Positions 11,666 through 24,067 of a DNA stretch of 64,000 bases are shown one piece after another. The notes beneath the pieces were generated by a model, which saw nothing but the letters and a program-made list of their open reading frames with translations, was not told where the DNA came from and ran no database searches. Made by a program: the position numbers and the translations under genes. The first letter of the stretch is position 1; the number at the start of each line of letters is the position of its first letter. Source of the DNA: Datura wrightii (taxonomy: Eukaryota > Streptophyta > Magnoliopsida > Solanales > Solanaceae); the NCBI GenBank assembly GCA_035772735.1, contig JASDFA010000008.1, positions 7,174,501 to 7,238,500 on the forward strand, given 5' to 3'.

Positions 11666-13144
11666 TGATGTTGGACATATTTTCATTCCCATTAGCCATG
11701 TTTTTACTCATATTTGATCATGTTTTGAGTTCATAATTCTTAATTTATGCTTAAATTTATGTATGTGTGTGTTTTATGTGCTAACAAACGATTTGAGTTG
11801 ATTTGAGCAAGAATCTAAGCAAAATGGGCTCAAAATGATGCAAAAAATGAAGATTTGAGGATCTGACGGGTTTTGTGCTATGGTTGGCACCCCGGACCAA
11901 GTCTTAAACATCAAAAACAAAATCTCAGTCTGGTGCTATAGCTGGCGTGACTCAAACTTAAGAGAATTTCACTTTAAAAATTTGGCGAGATGAGTGTTGC
12001 CCCGTGCCAGAGGTGTCTAAGATTTAGAGAAATTTGATGAGCGCCTTGGAGAGATGAAGAGGGCGGCATGCTAGACCCTATCTGGAGCTGAAATTGCTGG
12101 AAATTTGACTAAGTTTGTGGCGAGATAGGAGGAGCGGCGCGCCAGAGCCATTTCGTATTGAAAAATGCTGATTTTATAGCCAAGTTTTGAAGGGTAGAAA
12201 GGTCATTTGAAGGCTCATCTATAAATATAAGCCTTAGGTCATTTGTTACATAGTTTTGGACTTCTTTGAAGTAGTCTTTAGTCATTTTTATTCCATTGTT
12301 CATTCATGAAAGCTTGTAGGCCGTTTGGAAGGAAGACAAAGTTCTATAACTAGGTTTCTCTTCTTTACTTCGTATTTGTTTTTTTCGCTTGTCTATGAGT
12401 GGCTAAACTTATATTCTAGGGTTGTAGCCATGATGAATGGTTGATTGTTTAACAAACTAAATAAAATTAGTTTTCATTCTTCTTTTATGGTTGTTTGTAT
12501 TAATTTTGTGGTAATTTATTATTTTTGAGATTGATCGCCTTGTAAGTGATCTGTTGGCTTTCGGTTGAACTTGGGAAAGGGAATTGAAAGTGTTAAAAAT
12601 AAATACAGAATGGGAATTCAAAGACCCTTGAACCCATTGGTGATAGGATAGAAGTTGTTGTTGAGGATAGGGATATACCCTTCAACCCCGTTTAGTTGAA
12701 ATATAAGTAGTCATAATCACCATTTCATTGCTCCTGCGACCATAGGAATATAGGCGTTGGGATTCATGAAATAGTTCTTGAATGCTAGGGATAGTGGTAA
12801 GAAATGGGATAGTAACTTGCAACTAACAACCGTAGGAAGAATCATGCTAGTTTAATTATGTCTGGAAAACACAATCTGAAATCACCCAAGTGTCATTACC
12901 CTAGTATGTCATCATTATCGAAATACAATCAAGCTTGCATTCGTTTAACTTAATTTTTACATTTGAAGTTCTAGTAGTTTAATTTTCCAAACCAATCTTT
13001 ATTTTACTTGTTTGGTAGATTAGTGAAATTAAAGTGAAACCTTATAACATTTAAATTGACAAGTCCCTATGGGTAAGATATCTGGACATAACAATCCTAT
13101 ATAACTTGACGACCACGTGCACTTGCGTGTGCTTGGGAGACATA
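11666..13144 (+). repeat. 3' LTR of the Athila-derived element
   Basis: It begins TGATGTTGGACAT after the purine tract and ends GGGAGACATA, matching the 5' remnant's GGGCAACATCA. A TATAAATA box lies at 12220-12227. The region about 11880-12150 is locally GC-rich. The GAGTGGCTAAAC...CTAGGGTTG stretch near 12400 is shared with the other Athila-type LTRs. Confidence 0.85.
12220..12227 (+). promoter_or_regulatory. TATA box of the Athila-derived LTR
   Basis: TATAAATA about 555 bp into the LTR, immediately downstream of its GC-rich stretch. The relative position matches the other Athila-type LTRs in the window. Confidence 0.55.
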
Positions 13145-13228
13145 AAGCCAATTAAATAAACTTGGGATATACTCCCTCGCACTCATGTTACCTTATCTTA
13201 GGACCATGAACTCCTTGACCTTGGTCTC
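13145..13228 (-). pseudogene. Ty3 gag fragment, downstream half
   Basis: Read on minus this continues the gag fragment at 23143-23330 across the Del insertion. The join gives a retrotransposon gag stretch (KETKVKEFMVL, stop, GNMSAREY) followed by IPSLFNWL in the place of the usual LKFTQL-type motif. It is decayed, with stops. The Athila-derived LTR truncates it on the left. Confidence 0.6.
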
Positions 13229-15431
13229 TGTCACAACCTTAGCATAGGCTCGGATCGAGGCACGGGACAAGAAACCCCGAGAGGCTCCAAGTCGACCCAT
13301 GGCATGAACATACATCTATCTCAATCGTAGATAACCGGAAGATCATCATAAATAACATAGCGGAACTCCAAAAAAACATAACATCTGAATATAAACATGA
13401 ATCCAAAGCTAAAATGCAACTATATCCAAAAATCCTCTAATACTGACGAGTTGATGGGACAAGACCCTAACTAATTCACTGAAATATGGAAACTAAAAAT
13501 ACGACATACAATTTATAAGAAGGGCCCTCGCTAGATGAGGACTCTCCAACTAAGGCTGAGGAAAGCTAACTCCGGGAATATGACTAGCGGCGGGACTGAG
13601 CTTGGATCGGAGCCTGTATCATGAAACGATACAACATAGAGTATGTAGTTAGTACGTGGAATGCGCCGAGTATGCAAGGTAAGTAAAACCACTAAGTAAG
13701 TAAAATCATTGAACGTTCATAATATAAAGTATAATCAAGAAAAGATTCAGAGAGCAGGGCTTGCATGTTATTTTATGAAATCATGATCTGAGCATAACAG
13801 GACATCATAACTGAATCGATGACCCAAAGCTGAAAACTTATAATTATAAGTAAAACTAAAGATTGGGTCAAACCTGCTAAAACCATAATATCATGACTGA
13901 TGTACATGCATAACTCAAATCATGAGGAATAATGAAAGACTCGTCATATAACCTACATTACCACGATAGAGCTTATGTGGTCCCGACTATCACACTCAAG
14001 TGGGCAGAGTCGTCCAAAGTCTTGCCAGGGCTAAGAGCACTACCATGATATCGATATCAAGCTCAAGGTCCCTTGGGGGCAGGGAAAGCTCCAAAGGAGG
14101 TCCCAAGTAATCTAAATATGTTGGCTCATAGTTCTAAGGCATAGGGTTGACTGTCCCTTAGCCTACATGATGCTAGCTACTCCCAAAAACATGCATATGC
14201 TCTCCATCGTTTTTCAACGAAGATGACCATCATCTAGTGATGATGCTGAATAATAACATACATGCATAATCTGAAATCATAACATGTGGAGCCTTGGCTC
14301 AAACCATACCACAAGCTGAAAAATAATGGGAGTCTTGACTCCAAAATCATGTGGTAAGCTAATACATGAAATCATAAAATATACTTGATCATATGGGCTC
14401 GCCCCATACTTAAACATACTTGAAATCAACTTGATTCACTTTGAAGACATGAGCATAATCATGAATATTTCGAAATCATACTTTCTTCATAAATATCACA
14501 TCATACTTGAACCTATACCTCATAGATCTCAACTTTCATGAACATTCATGGATGGGCATCATAGGTTAGAAAACTTGAAAACATAATTTATACTTTAAAA
14601 CATTGTAAAATATGCCGATTAATTATAATTCATCATTTAAACATGCTTAGCTCGTACCCATGATAGAAACTTAGGAATTAATGCATTGAGTAGAAACCCC
14701 ATGGAATCATCAATTAGAAAATTATGAATTGAGAGGGAATTGGGCATGGATGTGTACAATTGCACCCATTTATAGCCTTACATACCTAAAGGGATATGAT
14801 TTTCACACTTCCTTGATTGCCCAAAGAGAATTGAGGAAGAACTTTGTAGAACTAGGTTTGATCACCTCTCAAACATCTAAACTTGCATGCATGAATTAGG
14901 ATAGACTTAGAATTACTTAATCCTTCTTAAAACACTTCATTCAGACCTTAAAACAACGTAGTTTAGGCCTTAGGAACTTGGGAATTATGGAAAAATCCTT
15001 AATAAATTTGCAGGGAAAAATAGACTGCTAGTCTCAACGAGGGACTGGACGAGTTGTTACCTTGGACCACAACTCGTGGCCTGGATTCATCATGAACACT
15101 GCCAAAAATTTGTTGAAGTTTACCACGAGGTAGTGACCACGACTCGTGGGCACCTCCCATTGCCTTCACTGCCCAAAATCCTTGATCCCCAATCTCTCTT
15201 GACCACGGATGACTTAACGGGTTGTGGTGCTAACCACGATTCGGGGTCATCTCCCGTGGTCACTCTGAAGATAAAATCTCAACCAAGTCTCAGCCTCTCC
15301 CCACGAGTCACTTAATGACTCATGGGGTTCCTGATGGGTCACTAACGACTCGTCCTGTGACCTAGTGTAAAAATTTATGTTTTCTCCATTTCAATTCCCG
15401 GGTCTAATCTTAGGGCTTTTGGGGTATTACA
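13229..15431 (-). repeat. 3' LTR of the complete Del element
   Basis: On plus it starts TGTCACAACC and ends GGGGTATTACA (TG...CA when read on minus). The next bases are the minus-strand purine tract (plus ATATCTCCCCCTTGG, 15432-15446). It contains the palindrome TGATATCGATATCA at 14046-14059 and ACGACTCGT motifs at 15028-15360. Confidence 0.92.
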
Positions 15432-15676
15432 ATATCTCCCCCTTGGGAACGTTCATCTTTGAATGTTGAAAGTCATACAGAAAAGCAGAGAAATGCAATC
15501 ATCATACTCAAATACTAAACATACATGCTGAAAACTGATGGAGTGTCTGACTCTGATTTGAACTACATGACTGAACTGAATTCTCGAATCACACATACAT
15601 CCATTTACATGAAAGAAACTGAGGTACATGAGTTGAACTTGAAACTAAATAGAGTATTAAGGAGGAAAATGATACC

Positions 15677-17240
15677 TCAAGATAAAACTGAGCTGGAAGG
15701 GAATAAATTTGGGTATTTAGCCATCATATCTGCCTCGAGTTCCCACGTAGCTCTCTCAATATGCTGATTCCTCCATAAAACTTTGACTAAAGAAACTTCT
15801 TTATTTCTTAGCCTTAGAACCTGACGATCCAGTATCTCCACCGGAACCTCTTCATAAGTAAGGCTGTCTTTCATACCGACACTGTCCACCGGAACAACTA
15901 GAGCTGAATCCCCCAAACACTTTTTTAAGAGCAATACATGGAAAACTAGATGAACTAAAGTTAGTTTTGAGGGCAACTCCAATTCATATGCTATCTTGCC
16001 ATACCGTTTCACAATTCGGTACGGGGCCAACATAATGGGGATTGAGTTTTCCTTCCTTTCTGAACGTCATCACTCTCTTCATGGGAGATACCTTCAGAAA
16101 CACCCAATCATCAACTTCAAAGTCAAGATCTCTCCTCCTCACATCCGCATAGGACTTTTGGCGACTTTGAGCTATTTTCAACCTGTCCCTTAATAGATGA
16201 ACTTTTTCCATAGCCTTATGAACTGAATTTGGACCTATCATTGTAGCTTCACCAACTTCAAACCAGCCAATAGGTGATCTACACCTTCACCCACAGAGAG
16301 CCTCAAACGGAGCCATATGAATGCTGGAATGGTAGCTGTTGTTATACACAAACTCAATGAGAGGCAAATGATCATCCTTACTACCCTCGAAGTCAATCAC
16401 ACACGCTCTCAACATATCGTCGAGAGTCTCAATAGTTCACAATGTTTGACCATCTGTTTGCGGGTGAAATGCCGTACTAAGCTTGACCTGAGTACCAAGT
16501 CCCTATTGAAATGATCTCCAAAATTGGGAGGTAAACTGAGTACCTCTATAAAATATAATGGACAATGGCACTCCATGCAACCAAACTAGCTCCTGAATGT
16601 ACAACTTTGCATAATCCTCTGTTGAATCGGTAGTTTTGACCGGTAAAAAATGAGCTGCTTTGGTTAGCCTGTCTACAACCACCCAAATTGTGTCATATTG
16701 TCGACAAGTGGCGAGGCAACCCTGTGATGAAGTCCATATTAATCTCCTCCCACTTCCAAGTAGGAATGCTGATGTCCTGAAGTACACCTCATGGTCTCTG
16801 GTGCTCAACCTTCACTTGCTAACAATTCGAACACTTAGCCATAAATTCTACTATGTCCTTTTTCGTGCCATTCCACCAATAGACTACGCGTAGGTCACGG
16901 TACATCTTGGTGGCACCTGTATGTATGGAATACTTGGAACCATGAGCCTCGTGCAACATCCAATCTCTCAAATCATCAATATTCGATACAAACAGTCGAC
17001 CCTGATATTGGAGCACATCATCTCCCCCTTTAAAGAAGACCTCTATCTTCTGATTCTGAACCGCTTCCTTTAACTTTACCAAAATAGGATCCTCGTCTTG
17101 TCTTGCTTTTACATCAGTAACCAAGGATGATTCTGACCCATTCTGCACAATAACACCACCATCGGTCGAGTCAACCAGACAAACTCCCAATTGTGCAAGC
17201 CGATGCACATCCTTCACCAGCTCCTTCTTCTCCTTACCTA
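15677..17240 (-). pseudogene. Integrase and chromodomain-like tail of the complete Del element
   Basis: Integrase inserts the cDNA into the genome. The HHCC zinc-binding region starts in the frame ending at 16819 (MLHEAHGSKYSIHTGATKMY, then CSNC). The catalytic core lies around 16503-16808 (DTIWVVVDRLTKAAHFLP). The position expected to hold the second catalytic Asp reads IIFYRGTQFTS, so Asp is replaced by Tyr. The C-terminal part follows in a separate frame (15984-16241) and the chromodomain-type tail in another (15677-16033, ending ERATWELEADMMAKYPNLF). At least three frame changes separate these pieces, so no integrase can be made. Confidence 0.85.
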
Positions 17241-17712
17241 CATGGGACACACTCTCCATAGAAAGCCTACTAAGAGAGTTTGCTACCACATTAGCCTTTC
17301 CCGGATGGTAAAAGACACTCATATCATAATCCTTGAGTAACTCCAACCACCTCCTTTGGCATAGATTTATATCCTTCTGGGTAAACACGTATTGTATACT
17401 TTTGTGGTCCGTAAACACATCTACATGGACGCCGTACAAATAGTGCCTCCAAATCTTCAAGGCAAATACTACTGCGGCCAATTCAAGATTATTGGTCAGA
17501 TAGTTCTTTTCATGAACCTTCAGCTGCCCGGAAGCATATGCTATAACCTTACCATGCTGCATCAATACACAACCAAGGCCGATCCTCGAAGCATCATAAT
17601 ATATCAAAAACCCATAGGTACCCTTGGGTAGGGTTAACACCGGTGCTGAGGTGAGTCGAGTCTTCAACTCTTGGAAGCTCTTTTGACAAGCCTCCAGCCA
17701 TTGGAACTTCAC
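17241..17712 (-). pseudogene. RNase H domain of the complete Del element
   Basis: The first half of a 297-codon frame is RNase H, which removes the RNA strand during reverse transcription. Counting from its Met, the expected acidic residues are Asp40 (YYDASRIGLG), Glu77 (NNLELAA) and Asp102 (TDHKSI). The fourth position is Asn145 (NVVANSLSRL), where the family usually has Asp. The frame continues without a stop into the integrase zinc-binding region, so this is the best preserved part of the polyprotein. Loss of the last acidic residue would impair catalysis. Confidence 0.85.
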
Positions 17713-18657
17713 CTTATCTTAGGTCAATATGTTCAACGATGCTGCAATAGATGAAAATCCCTCAACAAATCTCCAATAATAACCAGCTAAACCCAAGAAA
17801 CTCCTAATATACGAAGGGTTCACCGGTCTGGGCCGATTCTTCACTGCTTCTATCTTTTGAGAGTCTACCTAAACACTCTCACTTGACACCACATGTCCCA
17901 AAAATACCATCGAGTTCAACCAAAACCTAGATTTACTTAATTCGCATACAAGCGAACATTAAGAGTTTGTAGCACCACCCTCAAATGAGCAACATGCTCT
18001 TCCTCGCTCTGAGAGTATATACGGATATCATCTATGAACATGATCATGAACATGACCAGATATGTATTGAACACCCTATTCGTCAAATGAATAAAAGCTA
18101 TAGGAGAATTCGTTAGTCCAAAAGACATAACTATAAACCCATAGTGACCATTACCGTGTCCTAAAGGCTGTCTTGGGGATGTCACTCTCCCGAACCATGA
18201 GCTGATGGTATCCAGACCTGAGGTCTATCTTTGAAAAGCACTTAGCACCCAAAAGCTGGTAAAACAAATCATCAATCTTGGGGAGAGGATACCTATTCTT
18301 GATGGTAGCTTTGTTCAATTGCCGATAATCAATACACATTCGAAGGGAACCATCTTTCTTGTGGACAAAGAGAACTAGTGCACCCCGCGGGGATTTGCTA
18401 GGTCTGATGAAACCCTTTTCTAAAAGGTCTTTCAACTGCTCCTTCAACTCCTTCACCTCGGCTAGAGCCATTCTGTAAGGAGGAATAGATATAGGTTGCA
18501 TATTGGGAAGAAAGTCAGTACCAAAATCAATCTCCCGCTCGGCGGGGATTCCCGATAGATCATCTGGGAAGACTTTTGGATACTCACATACTACTGGAAC
18601 TGACTGAATAGTCGGGGTCTTAAATGTAGCATCCTTAACCCTAACTAGATGGTACAT
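17713..18657 (-). pseudogene. Reverse transcriptase of the complete Del element
   Basis: Reverse transcriptase copies element RNA to DNA. The N-terminal half (18151-18657) shows the Del-type entry (PISIPPYRMA), LKDLLEKGFIRPSKSP, SLRMCIDYRQLNKATIKNRY and IDLRSGYHQL. The second half changes frame near 18170 and carries VMSFGLTNSP and the catalytic motif FIDDIRIYS, where both Asp residues remain. A third part (17713-17936) holds SFLGLAGYYWRF with an in-frame stop. The frame change and stop make it nonfunctional. Confidence 0.88.
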
Positions 18658-18663
18658 ACAAAT

Positions 18664-19068
18664 CTAAGAAATAATCTTCCTGGCCTTAAGGTAGAAAATG
18701 AAATGACCTATAGGCACAACTGAAATACCCTTCCACTCTAAGACTGGCTCACCTGAAAATCTGAACTCTATTGCACGGGTTCTATATTTGATTGAGGCAT
18801 AGAATGAAAATAGCCAATCCATGCCGAGGATAACATCAAAATCAGTCATGGATAACTCTACTAAATCCGCTGAGGTGACTTTCTGAAGGACTGTGATAAG
18901 GAAATTTCTATACACCCATCTAGCTATAATTGAATCACCAACTGGAGTAAAGATTGAGACGAGTTCTGATAAGATTTTGGGACTGACTCTGAAACTACTA
19001 GCAACATAGGGCGTCAAAAAAGATAAGTACCCCTTAGATATAACAAAGAATATACATCAAGATGGAGT
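18664..19068 (-). pseudogene. Aspartic protease of the complete Del element
   Basis: The retropepsin-like domain that matures the polyprotein is recognised by TPYVASSF, then FDVILGMDWL and the EFRFSGEPVLEWKG stretch. The active-site segment, preserved as DPGAT in the copy at 45415-45624, is damaged here: the codons around 19020-19060 read LLYLRGTYLF, so the catalytic Asp is gone and the frame shifts before TPYVA. A stop separates the domain from RT at 18663. Confidence 0.8.
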
Positions 19069-19070
19069 AC

Positions 19071-20327
19071 TCAGGACATACCAGTGACTACATCTGGGGA
19101 GACCTCCTGCTCCTGGCGGGATACTAGGGCATAGAATCTACTTTGGCACTGTTCGCCACCTGTACTAGTAGATGCTCCCTGCTGAGCTTGGCATGCTAGT
19201 GGAGCTGCTGAATTAGCAGCTGGGCCTCGACCCCTATCATGACCCTGTCTGGCTGCTGGAAAATCCCTAAGTATGGGTCCGGGCTTCCCACTCTCGAAGC
19301 AAGAACCTATACCCACCAAACACTGGCCCGTGTGTCTCCGACCATATCTGCTATACTCTGGAGGGCTAGACTCTGCGGGTCTTCTACTTTGACCTCTCAA
19401 GCCTGACGTTTGTCCCCTCTGATCGCACCTGGACCTAGATGGCACATTCATAGATAAAGGTGCTGGGGCTAAAGATCTCTGGTGGGACTGCTGACGGTGC
19501 CCACTAGGTCTCTACTGGGAGAATCCGATGCTATCAGTCCTGGCCCTCTTGGCCTTTCTTTCCCACTCACTCACCTGTACTGCCTCCATCTAATGGGCGT
19601 ACAGGACTATCTGAGCAAAGCCAATATCCTGAAGAAGCATCATGCTCTGGCAATCCCTAACCAAGTAGTCTACTATCCAGTGTACAAACCTGCTCACACG
19701 GGCTCTCTGATTAATCACCATCTCAGGAGCATACTTGGACAAATGAGTGAACTCCAAGGCATACTCCTAAACCGTCATCTTTCCTTGCTTTAGATTCACA
19801 AACTCAACAACTTTGATCTCCCTCATCTCCCGAGGGAAGAACCAATCTAGGAAAACGGCATGAAACTTATCCAACTAATAGGGCCTGCTCCAACTACCTT
19901 ACTATCCTTCCATTTCTTGATCAAAATGTTTGCGACCCCCCCTTCAACTGATACGAGGCCAAATCAGCGCAATCCTCCCCAGTCAACCCCATAATCTGGA
20001 TCATCTTCAAAATCTCCTCAACGAACTCATGTGGATCCTCATCCACCTTTGACCCAAGGAACTCGGGAGGGTTCATCCTCATAAAGTCTCTAACTCTTGC
20101 TGTCGTCACATTCTCATTCTGAGGGACATGCGCTACTGCCTGCTGATTGACCTGGGTGCTCAAGGCCTGGGCTAGCATCTGAATAGCTTCCCTAAACTTT
20201 ATGTGGCTAATTGGCTTGAGTATATGCTCCGCTAGGCTGGTGGGGCTTGTTGACGTCCATATCCATTGGTATCCTCGAGGCCATTTCCGTTTCCGTTTCT
20301 CCTTCCATTAACTCTACGGGGAGGTAT
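19071..20327 (-). pseudogene. gag of the complete Del element
   Basis: Gag forms the particle and binds element RNA. The N-terminus is the PPRRVNGRRNGNG leader; its initiation codon reads ATA at 20325-20327, where the sister copy at 56305-56307 has ATG. The capsid-like part shows RMNPPEFLGSKVDEDPHEF and GLTGEDCADLASYQLKG. The middle (19452-19920) is broken by stops. The C-terminal zinc knuckle reads CFESGKPGPILRDFP: the second Cys, the His and the last Cys of CCHC are all changed. Start loss, stops and knuckle decay all make it nonfunctional. Confidence 0.85.
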
Positions 20328-20521
20328 GATTCTACAAATGCGTATAGCACGAGTTAGAAGGACAGAGAGACATTTCATCGCACGACTTAGATCATGAAAG
20401 AAGGGAATATTTTCTAAATGTCTCATAACCTCTTTATCATAAGTGTGGTGTGCTTCACACCTATGATAAATACTCTACTTAACGCAGCTTTCAGATACCC
20501 TAGGACACTTCAAGATCTAAT

Positions 20522-20533
20522 GCTCTGATACTA
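20522..20533 (-). other. Primer binding site, initiator-Met tRNA type
   Basis: Plus GCTCTGATACTA, four bases from the 5' LTR, is TAGTATCAGAGC on minus. It matches the complement of the plant initiator-Met tRNA 3' end except at one base. Confidence 0.85.
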
Positions 20534-20537
20534 AGTT

Positions 20538-23137
20538 TGTCACAACCCGAACATAGGCCTGAATCGAGACACAGGACAATAAACCCCGAGAGGCTCCAGG
20601 TCGACCCATGGCATGAACATACATTTAACTCAATCATAGATAAGTGAAAGATTATCATAAATAACATAATAGAAGTCTAGAAAAACATAACATTTGAATA
20701 CAAACATGAATCCGAAGCTGAAATACAACTATGTTCGAAAAGCCCCTAATACTGACGAGTTGATGGAACAAGACCCCAACTAACTCACTAAAATCTGGAA
20801 ACTGAAAATACGACATACAGTTGATAAGATGGGCCCTAACAAGATGAGGACTCCAACTGAGGCTGAGGAAAGCTAACTCTGGGAATATGACTAGTGGCGG
20901 GACTGAGCCTGGATATAAGAGCCTATATCATGAAATGATACAACATAGAGTATGCAGATAGTATGTGAAATGTACCGAGTATGCAAGGTAAGTAAAACCA
21001 CTTAGTAAGTAAAATCATTGAATATACATAATATAAAACATAATCAAGATAAGATTCAGGGAGTAGGGCTTGCATGTTATTTTCTGAAATCATGATCTGA
21101 GCATAACTGTACATCATAACTGAATCAAATGAACCAAAGCGAAAAACTGATAATCATAAGTAAAACTAAACATTGGGTTGAACTTGCTGAAAACATAATA
21201 TCATGATTGATGTACATGCATAACTGAAATCATGAGGAACAATGGGAGACTCGTCATATAACCGACATTACCACGATAGAGCTTACGTGGTCCCGACTAT
21301 AGTGGGAAGAGCCGTCCAAATCCTTGCCAGGGCTAAGGGCGCTACCTTGATATCGATATCAAGCTCAAGGCCCCTTTAGGGCAGAGGAAGCTCCAAAAAA
21401 GGTCCCAAGTAATCTGATCATACTTACGTTGGTGCGTAGTTCTGAGGCATAAGGTTGACTAACCTTTAGCCTACTTGGTGCTAGACACTACTTCCAAAAA
21501 CATGCGTATGCTCTCCATCGTTTTTCAACGAAGCTGACCATCGTGTAGTGAAAAAGCTGAATAATAACATACATGCATAATATGAAATCATAACATGAGG
21601 AGCCTTAGCTCAAACCATACCACAAGCTAAAAAATAATGGGAGTCTTGACTCCAAAACTATGTGGTAAGCTAATTCATGAAATCATAAAACATACTTGAT
21701 CATATGGTCTTGCCCAATATTTAAACATACTTGAAATTAACTTGATTCACTTTGAAGACATGAACATACACGTGGGTATTTCAAAATCATACTTTCTTCA
21801 TAAATATCACATCATACTTGAACATATACCTCATAGATCTCAACATTCATGAATATTCATGGATGGGCATCATAGGTTAGAAAACTTGAAAAAACAATTT
21901 ATAATTTAAAATATTGTAAAATCTGCCCATTAATCATAATTCATCATTTATAATATGCTTAGATCATACACATGATAGAAACTTAGGAATTCATGCATTG
22001 GGTAAAAACCCCATGGAATCATCAATTAGAACATCATGAATTGAGAGGGAATTGGGCATGGGTGTGGAAAATTGCACCCATTCATAGCCTTAAATACCTA
22101 AAGGGATCTGATTTTCATGCTTCCTTGATTGCCCAAATAGAATTGGGGGAGAACCTTGAAGAACTAGGCTTTGATTACCTCTCAAACTTCTAAACTTGTA
22201 TGCATGAACTAGGATAGACTTAGAATGACTTAACCCTTCTTAAAACACTCCGCTCTAAACTTAAAATGACGTAGTTTCTTCTAACTCTATTGTATGGGTC
22301 GTAGTATTCGCTGTAGTTACAAACTACGCAAAGTATGGAACTCCAGTCAAAGTGACCTATGAGTCGTGGTACGGTTCTTACCTTTATGGTACGTGGTCAC
22401 TAACCATGACTCGTTAGGTCCTTCGTGGTGTCCTATAGTGGGTTTCAGGCAGTGTAATTCACGAGTGTGACCACGAGTTATGGTCACTGAACACGACCCC
22501 TTAGGTCACCCAGGTTTCATACCATCATGTTCATTTACAAATGGCTTAAGACAGTCCCAGCGAGCCCTCTTATGAGTCATAGTATGAAAGCACAGTCGTA
22601 AGAAGGCTTATGAAGCCTGTCCTCGCCTTGATTAATTCAGTTTCTCAAACAATCACAGAAAAACCCTTAATAAACTCGCAGAGAAAAATAGACTGCCGAT
22701 CCCAACGAGGGACTGGACGAGTCATCGTCATTGGATACGAGTCGTGGCCTGGATTCGTCATGAACACTGTCAAAAATCTACTAAAGGTTACCACGAGGGA
22801 CATAACGGATCGTTACTAGTGACCACGACTCGTGGTCACCTCCCGTTGCCTTCACTGCCCAGAATCCTTGATTCCTAATCTCTCTTGACCACAGATGACT
22901 TAACGGGTTATGTTTCTAACCACGACTCCTGGTGCTGACCAAGACTCGTGGTCACCTCCTGTGGTAACTCTGAACATAAAATCTCAACCAATTCCTAGCC
23001 TCTCCCCAAAAGTCACTTAACGACTCGTGGGGTTCCTGATGGGTCACAGGATGACTCATCCTATGACCTGGTACAAAAATTCCTATTTTCTCTGTTTCAA
23101 CTCCTGAGTCTGATCTTAGGGCTTTCAGGGTATTACT
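20538..23137 (-). repeat. 5' LTR of the complete Del element
   Basis: On plus it begins TGTCACAACC and ends GGGTATTACT; the terminal A has become T. It aligns with the 3' LTR except that 22278-22658 replaces a stretch of about 26 bp there. The 18-bp palindrome CTTGATATCGATATCAAG lies at 21346-21363. Confidence 0.9.
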
Positions 23138-23142
23138 GTCTC

Positions 23143-23330
23143 CTTCAATTCTAGGGGTAAAAATTATCAGTAAAGGCCCCCATGAAGTTCTCCCATATTG
23201 TCATGCCACAAGCCTAGGAAGGCATGACTGGCACCCAATGCCTCACTTGACCTAGATAGCCACCGAAACTCTTACAAATCGAGCAGCAACTGTGTGATAA
23301 TGCTCAATAAATCGCTCCCAATTAAGAGAG
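23143..23330 (-). pseudogene. Ty3 gag fragment, upstream half
   Basis: On minus the DNA encodes a decayed gag segment running toward FLPLELKE and continuing at 13228 after the Del insertion. Several stops are present. An Athila-type LTR end borders it near 23340. The parent gag element is otherwise missing from the window. Confidence 0.55.
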
Positions 23331-23339
23331 GTGGCAGCG

Positions 23340-24067
23340 GTCGTTGTCAAAAATAAAATAGCCGATAGGTGTCGGGGTCGAATCCTACAACAAATTGAGC
23401 GCAATACTCCACAAGTTGTAAACTAACTCAAACTTGAATGCATCATTTTTTGACCATATGGAAAGTAAAAATTAGGGGAAAAAGGAAAAAACAATATCAA
23501 ATTCAAATTTATAAAATGAGTTTGAGCAAGTGATCTGTTGCAAGTAATGGGAAAGGGCTAGGGACATGCAATAGATGAAGTGCCAACTAGATTGAGATTG
23601 ATTTAATTGCCTTAACTTCAATTTCTAGCATAGATAGAATGGACGAAAGCACATCCTCTTATTTTTCAACCACAAGGATGTCTTTGCCTTGGGTTTTCTT
23701 AAACCTCAAGGTCCCAATCAAAAATAAGCCACACCAAGCTTGAGGAAGGGTCAAACTATCTCTAGCTTTAACCCTTTAATGGGTAGGGATGTGGGTTTTG
23801 ACTATCTCTAGCTCAACCCCACACATCCATACTCCAAATTTCAACTATTGTTTCCTCACCCATATCTTCACTCTTCTTTCTCAAGCTTAAGCAAGAGAAG
23901 TAAACTAAATTAGTGTTTGCAACCACTAGTTTTTAATTAAAATTCAGAGGAAACAATAGATCTATGCTTTTAGATTAAAGTTAAGAACAATTGATCAATA
24001 CCCAATCAAATTAAACATTCATCAAGCATACACCCCTATCTAGTGATAATTCTCAAACTCACACTCC
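23340..24067 (-). repeat. Partial Athila-type LTR, minus orientation
   Basis: The start (GCGGTCGTTGTCAAAAATAA, then GGGGTCGAATCCTACAACA) is the reverse complement of the Athila LTR end pattern (gggttcgacccc...gacaacg). It compares with the start of the LTR at 24068 and the end of the one at 48048. It breaks off at 24067, where another LTR begins. The exact outer end is uncertain. Confidence 0.55.

Larger units (their letters stand above)
8463..13144 (+). mobile_element. Athila-derived non-autonomous LTR retrotransposon, 5' LTR truncated
   Basis: A 190-bp remnant of the 5' LTR (8463-8651) matches the end of the LTR at 11666-13144. It is followed by a tRNA-Asp type primer site, about 3 kb of internal DNA and a polypurine tract (TTAAGTGTGGGGTGG) before the 3' LTR. 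No gag, RT, RNase H or integrase is present. The internal DNA carries one decayed ORF, conserved hairpins and a long purine-rich 3' region. The left junction with the truncated Del element lacks LTR ends on both sides, which points to deletion by illegitimate recombination. Confidence 0.8.
13229..23137 (-). mobile_element. Complete but decayed Del/Tekay-type chromovirus with target duplication
   Basis: Both LTRs, an initiator-Met tRNA primer site, gag, protease, RT, RNase H, integrase, chromodomain tail and polypurine tract are present in chromoviral order on minus. GTCTC flanks both ends (13224-13228 and 23138-23142), and joining the flanks restores a gag reading stretch, so the boundaries are firm. 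Stops, frameshifts and altered catalytic residues show it is dead. The 5' LTR is about 400 bp longer than the 3' LTR because a segment was replaced. Confidence 0.92.

Noticed and set aside
17392..17631. Plus-strand frames opposite the Del pol (also 15996-16193, 16660-16893, 35674-35916, 38933-39151)
   Set aside because: They are shadows of the coding strand, which has clear RT, RNase H, integrase or gag motifs.
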